Positions 1 through 5,280 of a stretch of DNA of 5,280 bases are shown here, piece after piece; the first letter of the stretch is position 1, and each line of letters starts with the position of its first letter. The DNA comes from Bacteroidota bacterium (GTDB taxonomy: Bacteria > Bacteroidota > Bacteroidia > Chitinophagales > Chitinophagaceae). Location: the NCBI GenBank assembly GCA_023411775.1, contig JAEYOL010000168.1, forward strand, positions 1 to 5,280, read 5' to 3'. The notes beneath the pieces were generated by a model. That model was not told where the DNA came from. It made no database searches and worked only from the letters and a program-made list of their open reading frames with translations. The translations under genes were made by a program, and so were the position numbers.

Positions 1-1
1 G

Positions 2-1618
2 GCTAAATGTCCATCACACCGCATTCTCGCCATTCGCAGGGGTGAAAAGGAAGGCTTTTTGATCATGGAGATTTCTGTTGAAAAAGAAACGGCTGTTGGA
101 TTGTTGCAGCAGCTATTTGTTAAATCATCCAGCCCGTCTTCGGAACAGGTGAAACTAGCTGTTGAGGATAGTTTCAACCGCCTATTACGTTTTTCCATTG
201 AAACCGAATTCAGGCTGCAAAGCAAAACAAAAGCGGACGAAGAGGCGATTCGGGTTTTTGCAGAGAACCTGAGGCAATTACTGCTTGCTTCCCCCCTGGG
301 ACATAAACGTGTATTGGCACTGGATCCCGGGTTTAGAACTGGTTGCAAACTGGTTTGCCTTGATGAGCAGGGAACATTTCTTTACAACACAACGATCTAT
401 CCCCATGCACCGCAAAATGAATGGGAGAGATCGGTTCAGACATTGAAAGATTTAGTTTCGAAATATAAAATCGACGCGATCGGCTATGGGAATGGTACAG
501 CCAGTAAGGAAACAGAGCAACTGGTACGCAGCATCGATTTTGGCAGGCCGGTTTCTGTTTTCATGGTAAATGAAAGTGGCGCTTCTATTTATTCTGCGAG
601 CGAGGTAGCCCGGGAAGAGTTTCCTGATGAGGATGTGACGGTTCGTGGATCCATCAGCATTGGCCGTCGTTTACTGGATCCTCTCAGTGAACTGGTAAAG
701 ATCGATGCTAAAAGTATTGGGGTGGGGCAGTACCAGCATGATGTGAATCAAACCCGTTTAAAGGAGTCGCTCGACCAGGTAGTGGAAAGCTGCGTAAACT
801 ATGTTGGTGTTGATGTGAATACTGCCAGCAAACATTTGCTGACATATGTTTCAGGATTAAGTGCCACTGTAGCAAAAAATATTGTTGAATATCGCGCTAA
901 GAATGGCAGTTTCAAAAGCCGTGAAGATTTGAAGAAAGTGCCTATGCTTGGTCCCAAGGCTTTTGAACAAAGCGCGGGATTCTTGCGCATCCCAAATGCA
1001 GCCAACCCGCTCGACAATTCAGCTGTGCATCCTGAAAGTTACCAGGTCGTGGAAGCGATGGCAGCCAGGTTAAACTGTACCATTGAAGACCTGGTTCAGA
1101 AACCTGATACCCGGAAAAAGATCAGGGTGCAGGATTTTGTGTCCGAGGCGATTGGTCAGTACACTATTGAAGATATCTTAAAGGAATTGGAGAAGCCCGG
1201 TCGCGATCCGCGATCGCCCATAGAAGAGTTTCGTTTTGCGGAAGGCCTGGCTACGATGGAAGACCTTAAGCCCGGCATGAAAGTGCCTGGTATCGTAACC
1301 AATATTACCAATTTCGGGGCCTTTGTAGATGTTGGCGTAAAACAGGATGGGCTTGTGCATATCTCACATTTGAGCAACCGGTATGTTGGGGATCCCAATG
1401 AAGTGGTCAAGCTAAATCAGAAAGTGATGGTAACTGTACTCGAGGTGGAGCCGTCGCGGAAAAGGATCGCTTTGTCGATGAAGGATGGTATGAGGAGCGA
1501 ATCGGGAGACAGGAGTAGAGGGCAGGTCAGGAGGCCCGCCGGTGCAAAAGACAGGGAGGAAAAGTTAAATCCCTTCCAGGCAAAACTGATGGAGTTGAAG
1601 AAAAATTTTCGGGATTAG
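2..1618 (+). CDS. tex: Tex-family RNA-binding transcriptional accessory protein, 5'-truncated by window edge
   Basis: The frame is open from base 2 to the TAG at 1616-1618 and encodes 538 residues. Tex proteins are usually about 750-780 residues, so the N-terminal helix-turn-helix-like part lies outside the window. The TTG at 59 and ATG at 65 are not the start: codons before them read PSHRILAIRRGEKEGF, a typical Tex stretch. Numbering from base 2, a YqgF/RNase H-like domain begins near residue 100 (ALDPGFRTG, Asp108; GNGTASKETE near 163; NESGASIYS near 190). Helix-hairpin-helix segments follow at about 275-332 (SGLSATVAKNIVEYR, then GSFKSREDL). An S1 RNA-binding domain spans about 422-495 (NFGAFVDVGV, GLVHISHLS). 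A basic Arg/Gly/Ser-rich tail ends the protein. Tex is a conserved cytoplasmic nucleic-acid-binding factor linked to transcription; its exact role in this phylum is not settled. No clear intrinsic terminator follows the stop. Confidence 0.97.
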   Translation, partial: AKCPSHRILAIRRGEKEGFLIMEISVEKETAVGLLQQLFVKSSSPSSEQVKLAVEDSFNRLLRFSIETEFRLQSKTKADEEAIRVFAENLRQLLLASPLGHKRVLALDPGFRTGCKLVCLDEQGTFLYNTTIYPHAPQNEWERSVQTLKDLVSKYKIDAIGYGNGTASKETEQLVRSIDFGRPVSVFMVNESGASIYSASEVAREEFPDEDVTVRGSISIGRRLLDPLSELVKIDAKSIGVGQYQHDVNQTRLKESLDQVVESCVNYVGVDVNTASKHLLTYVSGLSATVAKNIVEYRAKNGSFKSREDLKKVPMLGPKAFEQSAGFLRIPNAANPLDNSAVHPESYQVVEAMAARLNCTIEDLVQKPDTRKKIRVQDFVSEAIGQYTIEDILKELEKPGRDPRSPIEEFRFAEGLATMEDLKPGMKVPGIVTNITNFGAFVDVGVKQDGLVHISHLSNRYVGDPNEVVKLNQKVMVTVLEVEPSRKRIALSMKDGMRSESGDRSRGQVRRPAGAKDREEKLNPFQAKLMELKKNFRD

Positions 1619-1750
1619 CGATAAATATTGGTATAGGTTTTATTGTGAGGGATTGAAGGTGTGGGGATAAGAATGGTGAAGTCGTATTTATGCTGACTAG
1701 CATATTTTCTTGATTTTGCTTCCGATTCAGATCCTGCTGCCTCCGGCGGG

Positions 1751-1771
1751 CCCTCCCCAATGCCCTCCCCC
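1751..1771 (-). other. Putative G-quadruplex-forming tract (- strand)
   Basis: Read on the - strand, the tract is GGGGG, A, GGG, CATT, GGGG, A, GGG. That is four runs of at least three G with loops of 1, 4 and 1 bases, which fits the usual G3+N1-7 rule. It sits in an otherwise AT-leaning gap about 280 bases past the cupin stop codon on the cupin's coding strand. The flanks can also pair as a short duplex hairpin (GGCGGG at 1745-1750 with CCCGCC at 1769-1774), which would compete with the quadruplex. The motif is seen directly; folding and function are inference. Confidence 0.5.
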
Positions 1772-1862
1772 GCCTTCCAGCACACCAAAGTTTTCAAATA
1801 AGGTAGCATATCAACTGGTTTGGTTATCCAGTCGATGTACAATATTTACGTTTGATCAGGCC

Positions 1863-1901
1863 TTTACATCCAATCAATAATTTGATTAATCAGGGTGTAA
1901 A
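1863..1901. repeat. Nested inverted repeat (hairpin or operator candidate)
   Basis: The outer arms TTTACATCC (1863-1871) and GGGTGTAAA (1893-1901) pair over nine positions with one G-T wobble. Inside, AATCA (1872-1876) pairs with TGATT (1883-1887) around a six-base loop. The inner 3' part TGATTAATCA (1883-1892) is itself a perfect 10-base palindrome. Neither side has a T-run, so it does not look like a classic intrinsic terminator. It lies between convergent genes, so an operator role has no obvious target; a transcript-end structure is another possibility. Confidence 0.4.
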
Positions 1902-2000
1902 TATCTAATCGAAATTTGCCAAAACCAAAGTGAAAAAACGGAAATTCAAAGTAAATTAACGGAACGCGATCTTTGGAAATTATTTATCAATTCAATGACC

Positions 2001-2053
2001 CATTTTCAAACTACCACATCTCCACATTTTCACACTACCACATCTCCACATTT
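2001..2053. repeat. 24-bp tandem repeat with 8-bp sub-periodicity, touching the cupin stop codon
   Basis: There are two 24-base units (2001-2024 and 2025-2048) that differ at one position, plus the first five bases of a third unit at 2049-2053. Each unit splits into three related octamers: first CATTTTCA, then AACTACCA (CACTACCA in unit two), then CATCTCCA, all ending in CA. The array runs into the cupin stop codon at 2052-2054. Short arrays of 8-base units near gene ends are, as I recall, common in Bacteroidota intergenic DNA; that link is memory-based and unchecked. Confidence 0.75.
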
Positions 2054-2366
2054 ACCTATAGTCTTCCCTAACCGGGTTGAAAACGTCAATCACCTTACAG
2101 TCCGTCACAGCCACTGCTCCATGGGGCACATTGGAGGGGATCACGTAATACATTCCGGCACTTAAGCTGCAGGCTTCGCTGCCGATGACCATGTCCAGCT
2201 GGCCTTCAAGAATAAAGGTGATCTGTTCATGCGGGTGTTGATGTTGCGGAAGGTCGTTGCCGGCTTTTATCTCTATATAACCCAGTGTCATATCTTTTCC
2301 ATGGACATAGTGACCCGTAAAACCTGGTACCAATTGACGGGGCGGAACATTTTTTATTTGTTGCAT
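2052..2366 (-). CDS. Small single-domain cupin protein, KdgF-like
   Basis: This 104-residue protein is almost entirely one cupin beta-barrel. Cupin motif 1 is visible at residues 36-55: Gly36, then His42 and His44 in QHQHPHEQ, with Glu47/Gln48, then Gly55. Motif 2 is at about 71-82: Gly71, Pro77, His82, with Asn79 where Gly is usual. His42, His44, Gln48 (or Glu47) and His82 are the likely metal ligands. The tail VIDVFNPVREDY resembles small cupins of the KdgF type, some of which act on uronate-derived sugars in pectin or alginate breakdown. No sugar-catabolic gene is nearby, so that substrate is not supported here. There is no signal peptide, so it is probably cytoplasmic. The ATG at 2366 has no strong ribosome binding site, as is usual in this phylum. 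It is last of three same-strand genes, 90 bases after the ATP-grasp-like gene. The family call is firm; the function is not. Confidence 0.9.
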   Translation of the reverse strand: MQQIKNVPPRQLVPGFTGHYVHGKDMTLGYIEIKAGNDLPQHQHPHEQITFILEGQLDMVIGSEACSLSAGMYYVIPSNVPHGAVAVTDCKVIDVFNPVREDYR

Positions 2367-2436
2367 CGGTTGGAATTAATTTAATGATAGAAAATACAGG
2401 TAAGAAATATCATTCTTCGTTTGCAGGTTATATTTG

Positions 2437-2461
2437 AATAAGACCTGTGCCCAGGTTTATT
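2437..2461 (-). terminator. Hairpin overlapping the ATP-grasp-like gene's stop codon
   Basis: On the - strand, AATAAACCTG pairs with CAGGT-c-TTATT around a GGCA loop, giving ten pairs with one bulged base. The 5' arm contains the TAA stop (2459-2457). The 3' side ends in TTATT rather than a clean T-run, so termination strength is doubtful. It could partly separate the upstream gene from the cupin gene or protect a 3' end. Confidence 0.4.
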
Positions 2462-3653
2462 TTTCAAATACACAATAACTGCCGCCAACCCATTCTTTGT
2501 CCTTGTTGTAGCGGACTCCGATCATTTTGCCTTTGCTTAGTCTGGCGAGGTTGTTGACAGGCACAGGCCGTGCAGCGCCATTTTTCCAAAAATAAAATAT
2601 CCTGATCTCCGCTTTTGCCGGAATATCCGGTGTAGCAATCACATCTGCGTATTTTACTTTTCGTTGCAGGATCCAGTTCCCGGGGTCTTTTACCTTCTCG
2701 ATGTCATCTTTTGTGAGGTCAATGACCACGCCCTGTCCCGCGAAGGAGAACAAAGGTTTCAGAACATAGTTTTCCAGGTCTTCGGGCAACTGAGTGACCT
2801 GGTCGAGAAAGAAAGTAGGTGGCACATAGGGATGCCTGATCAGGGGGAGTGTGTATTTACTAATACGGTAAAACCAGGAAGGGTGTGGTACCCATTCCAC
2901 GTCGAGCTCTTCGAACAGGATCTTGCCTTTTTCCTGTACTTCTGGTTTTTGCTGTTGAAGATCATCGAAGATGACTCGGTTATAGATACGTTTTACTTCG
3001 GTTTTCTTTCCATCTTTCAGGTAATAAAGTTTTTTACCTTCTTTTATGAGTTCGGTAATGCAGATGGGTGCGACACCAGTATACTGTTGGGTACAATAAA
3101 AATCGATCCTGGTTTTTTGTTCATGTGGAAAAATCTCAAGCAGGATTCCGTTTTCAGGGGCATGATCGCCCAGTACAATCTCTTTGAAGAGATCGATATA
3201 AGATTGTTTATCGTGACCACCCAGGTAGGCTGAAAAGTTTGCCGGTATTTCAAAATGATTTCGGAAAACATCATCCAGTGCAACTTCATATGCAAACAGG
3301 CTTGGGAATCCCTGCATTTCTATCAATTGAGGTTCGTATTGGCCTTCTTCATTGATGCAAATACCGAAATCGAAAGCGATAAAATGAGAATGGTCATTCT
3401 CATTAGGCACTTTTAGCTCAGCAGGTATCGCGTTTTTTGTGAGCTCGCCAAATTTTGGATCAGTAATAATGTCGACAATGCTTTCGCAGGCATCTAGCAG
3501 TTTGCCAGTAAAATCTTTAGGTATAAAAAGAGGCGTTTCAGCCACACGGAATTCGATAGCTCCCGGGTGTAAGCCATGCAACTCCTTTAAAAATGCGTCA
3601 TATTTTTCCTTTGTGAAGTTTGAATTGAAATGCCGGCGTAATGATGGAACCAT
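2457..3653 (-). CDS. Conserved hypothetical protein with ATP-grasp-like C-terminal domain (putative ligase)
   Basis: This is a 398-residue protein with no signal peptide or membrane segment. The C-terminal third has ATP-grasp-like features: YVLKPLFSFAGQGV at 296-309, where Lys299 and the glycine-rich turn could hold phosphates; WILQRKV at 327-333, like the adenine-contacting strand; Glu349 and Arg351 in AEIRIF; Arg371 in ARLSKGK; and Asn383. The acidic and Asn residues would be the Mg-ATP ligands. The N-terminal half includes FIAFDFGI and QLIEMQGFPSLFAYE, resembling the substrate-side region of ligases such as glutathionylspermidine-synthase-type enzymes. If active, it would join a carboxylate to an amine with ATP through an acyl phosphate; no substrate can be named. 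It starts 107 bases after the amidotransferase-like gene on the same strand, which supports a shared amide-forming pathway. The ATG at 3653 is chosen because an in-frame TAA lies shortly upstream. The ORF is secure; the fold is a moderate-confidence reading and the reaction is inferred. Confidence 0.85.
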   Translation of the reverse strand: MVPSLRRHFNSNFTKEKYDAFLKELHGLHPGAIEFRVAETPLFIPKDFTGKLLDACESIVDIITDPKFGELTKNAIPAELKVPNENDHSHFIAFDFGICINEEGQYEPQLIEMQGFPSLFAYEVALDDVFRNHFEIPANFSAYLGGHDKQSYIDLFKEIVLGDHAPENGILLEIFPHEQKTRIDFYCTQQYTGVAPICITELIKEGKKLYYLKDGKKTEVKRIYNRVIFDDLQQQKPEVQEKGKILFEELDVEWVPHPSWFYRISKYTLPLIRHPYVPPTFFLDQVTQLPEDLENYVLKPLFSFAGQGVVIDLTKDDIEKVKDPGNWILQRKVKYADVIATPDIPAKAEIRIFYFWKNGAARPVPVNNLARLSKGKMIGVRYNKDKEWVGGSYCVFEK

Positions 3654-3684
3654 GCTGACTGATTTAGTAAGGTCAATTTACAGC

Positions 3685-3726
3685 AAAAAAGTTCACGAAC
3701 GCCTGGAATGTTAGGTCGAGCAGGCG
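3685..3726 (-). terminator. Weak hairpin plus T-run after the amidotransferase-like gene
   Basis: On the - strand, CGCCTG (3726-3721) pairs with CAGGCG (3705-3700) over a 15-base loop. Nine bases, themselves a small GTTC/GAAC dyad, separate it from six T at 3690-3685. The hairpin lies 34 bases past the stop codon. The long loop and separation make this a weak terminator at best. The same 107-base gap precedes the ATP-grasp-like gene; I found no good TAnnTTTG box there, so read-through is plausible. Confidence 0.25.
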
Positions 3727-3760
3727 CGATGCGCATTTTTTCAGATGGTAAACCTCTGTA

Positions 3761-4608
3761 TTAAATCGCTTCCACCAGTGCCAACTGTCCAATAGCCTGA
3801 TTGAGGAAATTAGGAAGGATATGAGAATAGGTCCAGCGGATCTTATCAGGATCGTTGAGTTGCTCAAGCATACTGTTGAGCTTTTGTTCGCCATGATTTT
3901 CTATCACCGCTTTTCTTTTCTCCTCTGTTTCAAAATGGCGTGTCATACCTTCCGCGTCGGCTTCGGGGTGAAACTGGGTACCGACCATGTTCTCATTAAA
4001 ACGAATGCCCATCACTGCACGTTCGTAAGGGACATGTGGTCTCTCTTTTTCAATACAAAGCAGGGAGCCACCCATTTCGCTGATGATATCATGGTTAGGT
4101 TGAATGACCTGGTGGTCACGGCTGTCGACAGCATAAAAGGGGTCGTTGAGCCCTTCGAATACCGGCTCTGTTTTTCCTTCTTCCAGCATATGCACGGGGA
4201 ATACTCCAAACGAAGTGGATTTTCTTTTATAGACAAGCCCGGCATTGAATACCCGGCAGGCCAGTTGAAACGAATGGCAAATAAAGAAGACCTGCTTTTT
4301 TTGGGTGTTGGATGGGTTATTATTCCACCGCATCATTTCATCCACCCATTTGCACCACGCAATATCCCAGTCGTCAAAGCGACTTTGAAGCGGGTCGCCA
4401 GGGCCACCGCTGGAAATATAGATATCAAAAGATGTATCGGGGAGTTCATTTTTTTGACGCACATCGAATTCAGTGACCTCGATGGCCTGGTCAACCGTGT
4501 GTGACCAGTCGTGGATGATCTGTCGGGTACAGCGCATACCCTGGTTGGTAAACCATCATTCAAATCGAGTATGGCAATACGGATTAGTTTTTGCTCGTTC
4601 CAAATCAT
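3761..4608 (-). CDS. Class I glutamine amidotransferase-like protein, frameshifted near its 5' end
   Basis: The main open part (ATG 4537 to TAA 3761) encodes 258 residues. By its own numbering it has an oxyanion-loop motif SSGGPGDP (42-49), a nucleophile Cys87 in FFICHSFQLA, and His190/Glu192 in GTQFHPEAD, so the Cys-His-Glu triad of class I amidotransferases is complete. KRKSTSFGVFP and DSRDHQVI are also typical of the fold. These domains release ammonia from glutamine for a partner enzyme, though some members are hydrolases. The expected first beta-strand, IRIAILDLNDGLP, is encoded just upstream in another frame from ATG 4608. Joining the frames at 4546 gives DGLP-NQGMRCT and about 282 residues, so the gene most likely starts at 4608 and has lost one base. 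Starting at 4537 would remove beta-1 of the fold. The neighbouring ATP-grasp-like ligase is the obvious candidate partner. A sequencing error, a true mutation or recoding are all possible. Confidence 0.85.
4543..4549 (-). other. Apparent one-base frameshift junction in the amidotransferase-like gene
   Basis: Read on the - strand, the upstream frame ends its meaningful part with GGT TTA CCA (Gly-Leu-Pro) and continues as nonsense. The downstream frame resumes with AAC CAG GGT ATG CGC (Asn-Gln-Gly-Met-Arg), sharing base 4546. One extra A (CCA AAC instead of CCA AC) would restore a single reading frame. The downstream frame has a TGA at 4558-4556, so it cannot itself extend to the N-terminus. 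No classic slippery heptamer is present. Confidence 0.8.
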
Positions 4609-4612
4609 CCGG

Positions 4613-4620
4613 CAAAAATA
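4613..4620 (-). promoter_or_regulatory. Bacteroidota -7 box candidate for the amidotransferase-like gene
   Basis: The - strand reads TATTTTTG, an exact match to the TAnnTTTG -7 consensus of Bacteroidota. Only four bases (CCGG) separate it from the ATG at 4608, so a transcript from it would have almost no leader. No TTTG or TTG -33 element is seen at the usual distance. The box also forms one arm of an AT-only dyad (AAAAATA at 4614-4620, TATTTTT at 4622-4628). AT-richness makes a chance match possible. Confidence 0.45.
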
Positions 4621-4709
4621 GTATTTTTTTGAAGGAGACGGAAGTTGAAACGGATAAGAATTAACACCAGGAACTGAATGGTTAAATATGCATTAAAATT
4701 CGGGTATTT

Positions 4710-4731
4710 AGCATGGTTCAGTAAACATGCT
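4710..4731. repeat. Inverted repeat AGCATG-N10-CATGCT between divergent genes
   Basis: Perfect six-base arms at 4710-4715 and 4726-4731 flank a ten-base spacer, and the next three outer positions pair as T-G, T-A and T-G. It lies in the 218-base region between two divergent genes, about 84 bases before the ispD -7 box. It could be an operator for a dimeric regulator or a chance dyad; no protein partner is evident. Confidence 0.3.
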
Positions 4732-4814
4732 GAGAGTCATCCAGCAAAAAAAATGATTTATGTCAAGGCCATCAGCCCATATCATCCCTTCTTCTGCCGA
4801 CTGCCGACACTCCC

Positions 4815-4822
4815 TATCTTTG
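4815..4822 (+). promoter_or_regulatory. Bacteroidota -7 box candidate for ispD
   Basis: TATCTTTG matches TAnnTTTG exactly and ends four bases before the ispD ATG at 4827. TCTG at 4793-4796 is a one-mismatch candidate for the -33 TTTG with an 18-base spacer. The predicted transcription start would fall at or very near the ATG, implying a leaderless or nearly leaderless message, in line with the absence of a ribosome binding site. Confidence 0.55.
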
Positions 4823-4826
4823 TTGC

Positions 4827-5280
4827 ATGTTAAAGTATGCAGTGATAGTAGCCGGTGGCAGGGGCACACGAATGGGAGAAGGACTTCCCAAGCAGTTCCT
4901 GATGTTGAAGAATAAGCCGGTACTATATTATACGTTGAGGGCATTTCTCGAGGCTTTTGACGATATGAGAGTGATTTTGGTGTTGCCTGCAGACTATACG
5001 GATATGGGCCAGGAGATCATTGATGCGTATTTTGATAGTGATCGTATTAAACTTGCCACTGGAGGTGATACCCGCTTTCAATCAGTAAAAAATGGCCTGC
5101 AACTTATCAACGACGAAGCCATCATCTTTGTACATGATGCGGTGCGTTGCCTGGTGACAACGACTTTGATCAGGGCTTGTTATGAAAAGGCAGTAGAGAC
5201 CGGTTCGGCAATTCCAGCCATTGCCTGCAGGGATAGTGTGCGCTTAGTGAATGAAGGAGGCAATGACCCTTTAGACCGCG
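4827..5280 (+). CDS. ispD: 2-C-methyl-D-erythritol 4-phosphate cytidylyltransferase, 3'-truncated by window edge
   Basis: The frame is open from ATG 4827 to the window end and gives 151 residues; IspD proteins are usually about 225-235 long, so roughly two thirds is present. IspD transfers CMP from CTP to 2-C-methyl-D-erythritol 4-phosphate in the cytoplasmic MEP pathway to isoprenoids. The N-terminus has the nucleotidyltransferase signature VAGGRGTRMG...PKQF, with Arg15 and Lys22 in the positions of the catalytic pair. GGDTRFQSVKNGL at 79-91 is typical of the family. VHDAVRCLV at 102-110 carries the conserved Asp104, and RDSVR at 135-139 matches the substrate-loop region, with Ser137 where many family members have Thr. 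The start is secure because the conserved first strand begins at once (MLKYAVIVAGG). It is transcribed away from the amidotransferase-like gene. Confidence 0.95.
   Translation, partial: MLKYAVIVAGGRGTRMGEGLPKQFLMLKNKPVLYYTLRAFLEAFDDMRVILVLPADYTDMGQEIIDAYFDSDRIKLATGGDTRFQSVKNGLQLINDEAIIFVHDAVRCLVTTTLIRACYEKAVETGSAIPAIACRDSVRLVNEGGNDPLDR

Larger units (their letters stand above)
1619..2051. other. Convergent intergenic region without a credible gene
   Basis: This 433-base stretch lies between the 3' ends of tex and the cupin gene. Short open frames exist on the - strand across 1527-1842, but they have no recognisable domain and are rich in Gly/Pro/Glu where they cross a GC-rich tract, so I do not call them. 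From about 1800 on it is AT-rich. It holds three structures listed separately: a G-quadruplex-type tract, a nested inverted repeat and a short tandem repeat. I see no clear rho-independent terminator for tex. Confidence 0.7.

Noticed and set aside
59..67. TTG at 59 or ATG at 65 as the start of tex
   Set aside because: The same frame continues to the left edge with Tex-typical residues (PSHRILAIRRGE), so these are internal codons.
1527..1842. Two overlapping - strand open frames of 75-77 codons after tex
   Set aside because: No family features, one overlaps the tex 3' end, and composition follows the G-rich tract. A decayed gene cannot be excluded but is not supported.
1968..1975. GATCTTTG, a near match to the -7 box on the + strand
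   Set aside because: It misses the first consensus T, has no -33 partner, and no + strand gene follows it.
2001..2053. CRISPR-like array
   Set aside because: The units are directly adjacent without spacers and no cas gene is present.
2664..3233. 189-codon open frame on the + strand
   Set aside because: It lies wholly antisense to the ATP-grasp-like gene, is rich in Phe and hydrophobic residues as expected from the reverse of Lys/Glu codons, and has no recognisable domain.
3821..4504. 227-codon open frame on the + strand
   Set aside because: It is antisense to the amidotransferase-like gene, whose - strand product carries clear catalytic motifs; the + strand product has none.
4535..4558. 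Programmed -1 ribosomal frameshift
   Set aside because: The site lacks a classic X-XXY-YYZ slippery heptamer and I see no strong downstream stem; a one-base loss is the simpler explanation.
4708..4944. 78-codon - strand open frame
   Set aside because: It overlaps the start of ispD antisense, and the + strand frame has unmistakable IspD motifs.

Overview
The window looks like a chromosomal segment from a member of the Bacteroidota, probably near the Chitinophagaceae. Three things point there: the TAnnTTTG-type -7 promoter boxes, the absence of clear Shine-Dalgarno sequences before the starts, and the protein flavour of Tex, IspD and the amidotransferase. This placement is inference from sequence style and recalled family features; no database search was run. 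No tRNA, rRNA, CRISPR array or insertion sequence was found.

Layout, left to right. (1) The window opens inside tex on the + strand; the frame is open to the left edge and the C-terminal 538 residues are present (YqgF, HhH, S1). (2) A 433-base gap between converging genes carries no credible gene. It holds a C/G-rich tract that fits a G-quadruplex motif, a nested inverted repeat, and a 24-base tandem repeat built from 8-base subunits that touches the next stop codon. (3) Three genes follow on the - strand, read right to left: a class I glutamine amidotransferase-like gene, a 398-residue protein with an ATP-grasp-like C-terminal half, and a small metal-binding-type cupin. Gaps of 107 and 90 bases separate them, so co-transcription is plausible but not shown. 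(4) A 218-base divergent intergenic region has a -7-like box at each end, each four bases from its ATG. (5) ispD (MEP isoprenoid pathway) starts on the + strand and runs off the right edge.

The least ordinary part is the - strand set. An amidotransferase-type domain next to an ATP-grasp-type ligase suggests an uncharacterised amide- or peptide-bond-forming metabolic step, with the cupin as a possible accessory. The substrate cannot be read from the sequence. The amidotransferase gene appears to carry a one-base frameshift near its 5' end: its first beta-strand lies in one frame and the rest, including the complete Cys-His-Glu triad, in another. Whether this is a sequencing error, a recent mutation or recoding cannot be decided here.
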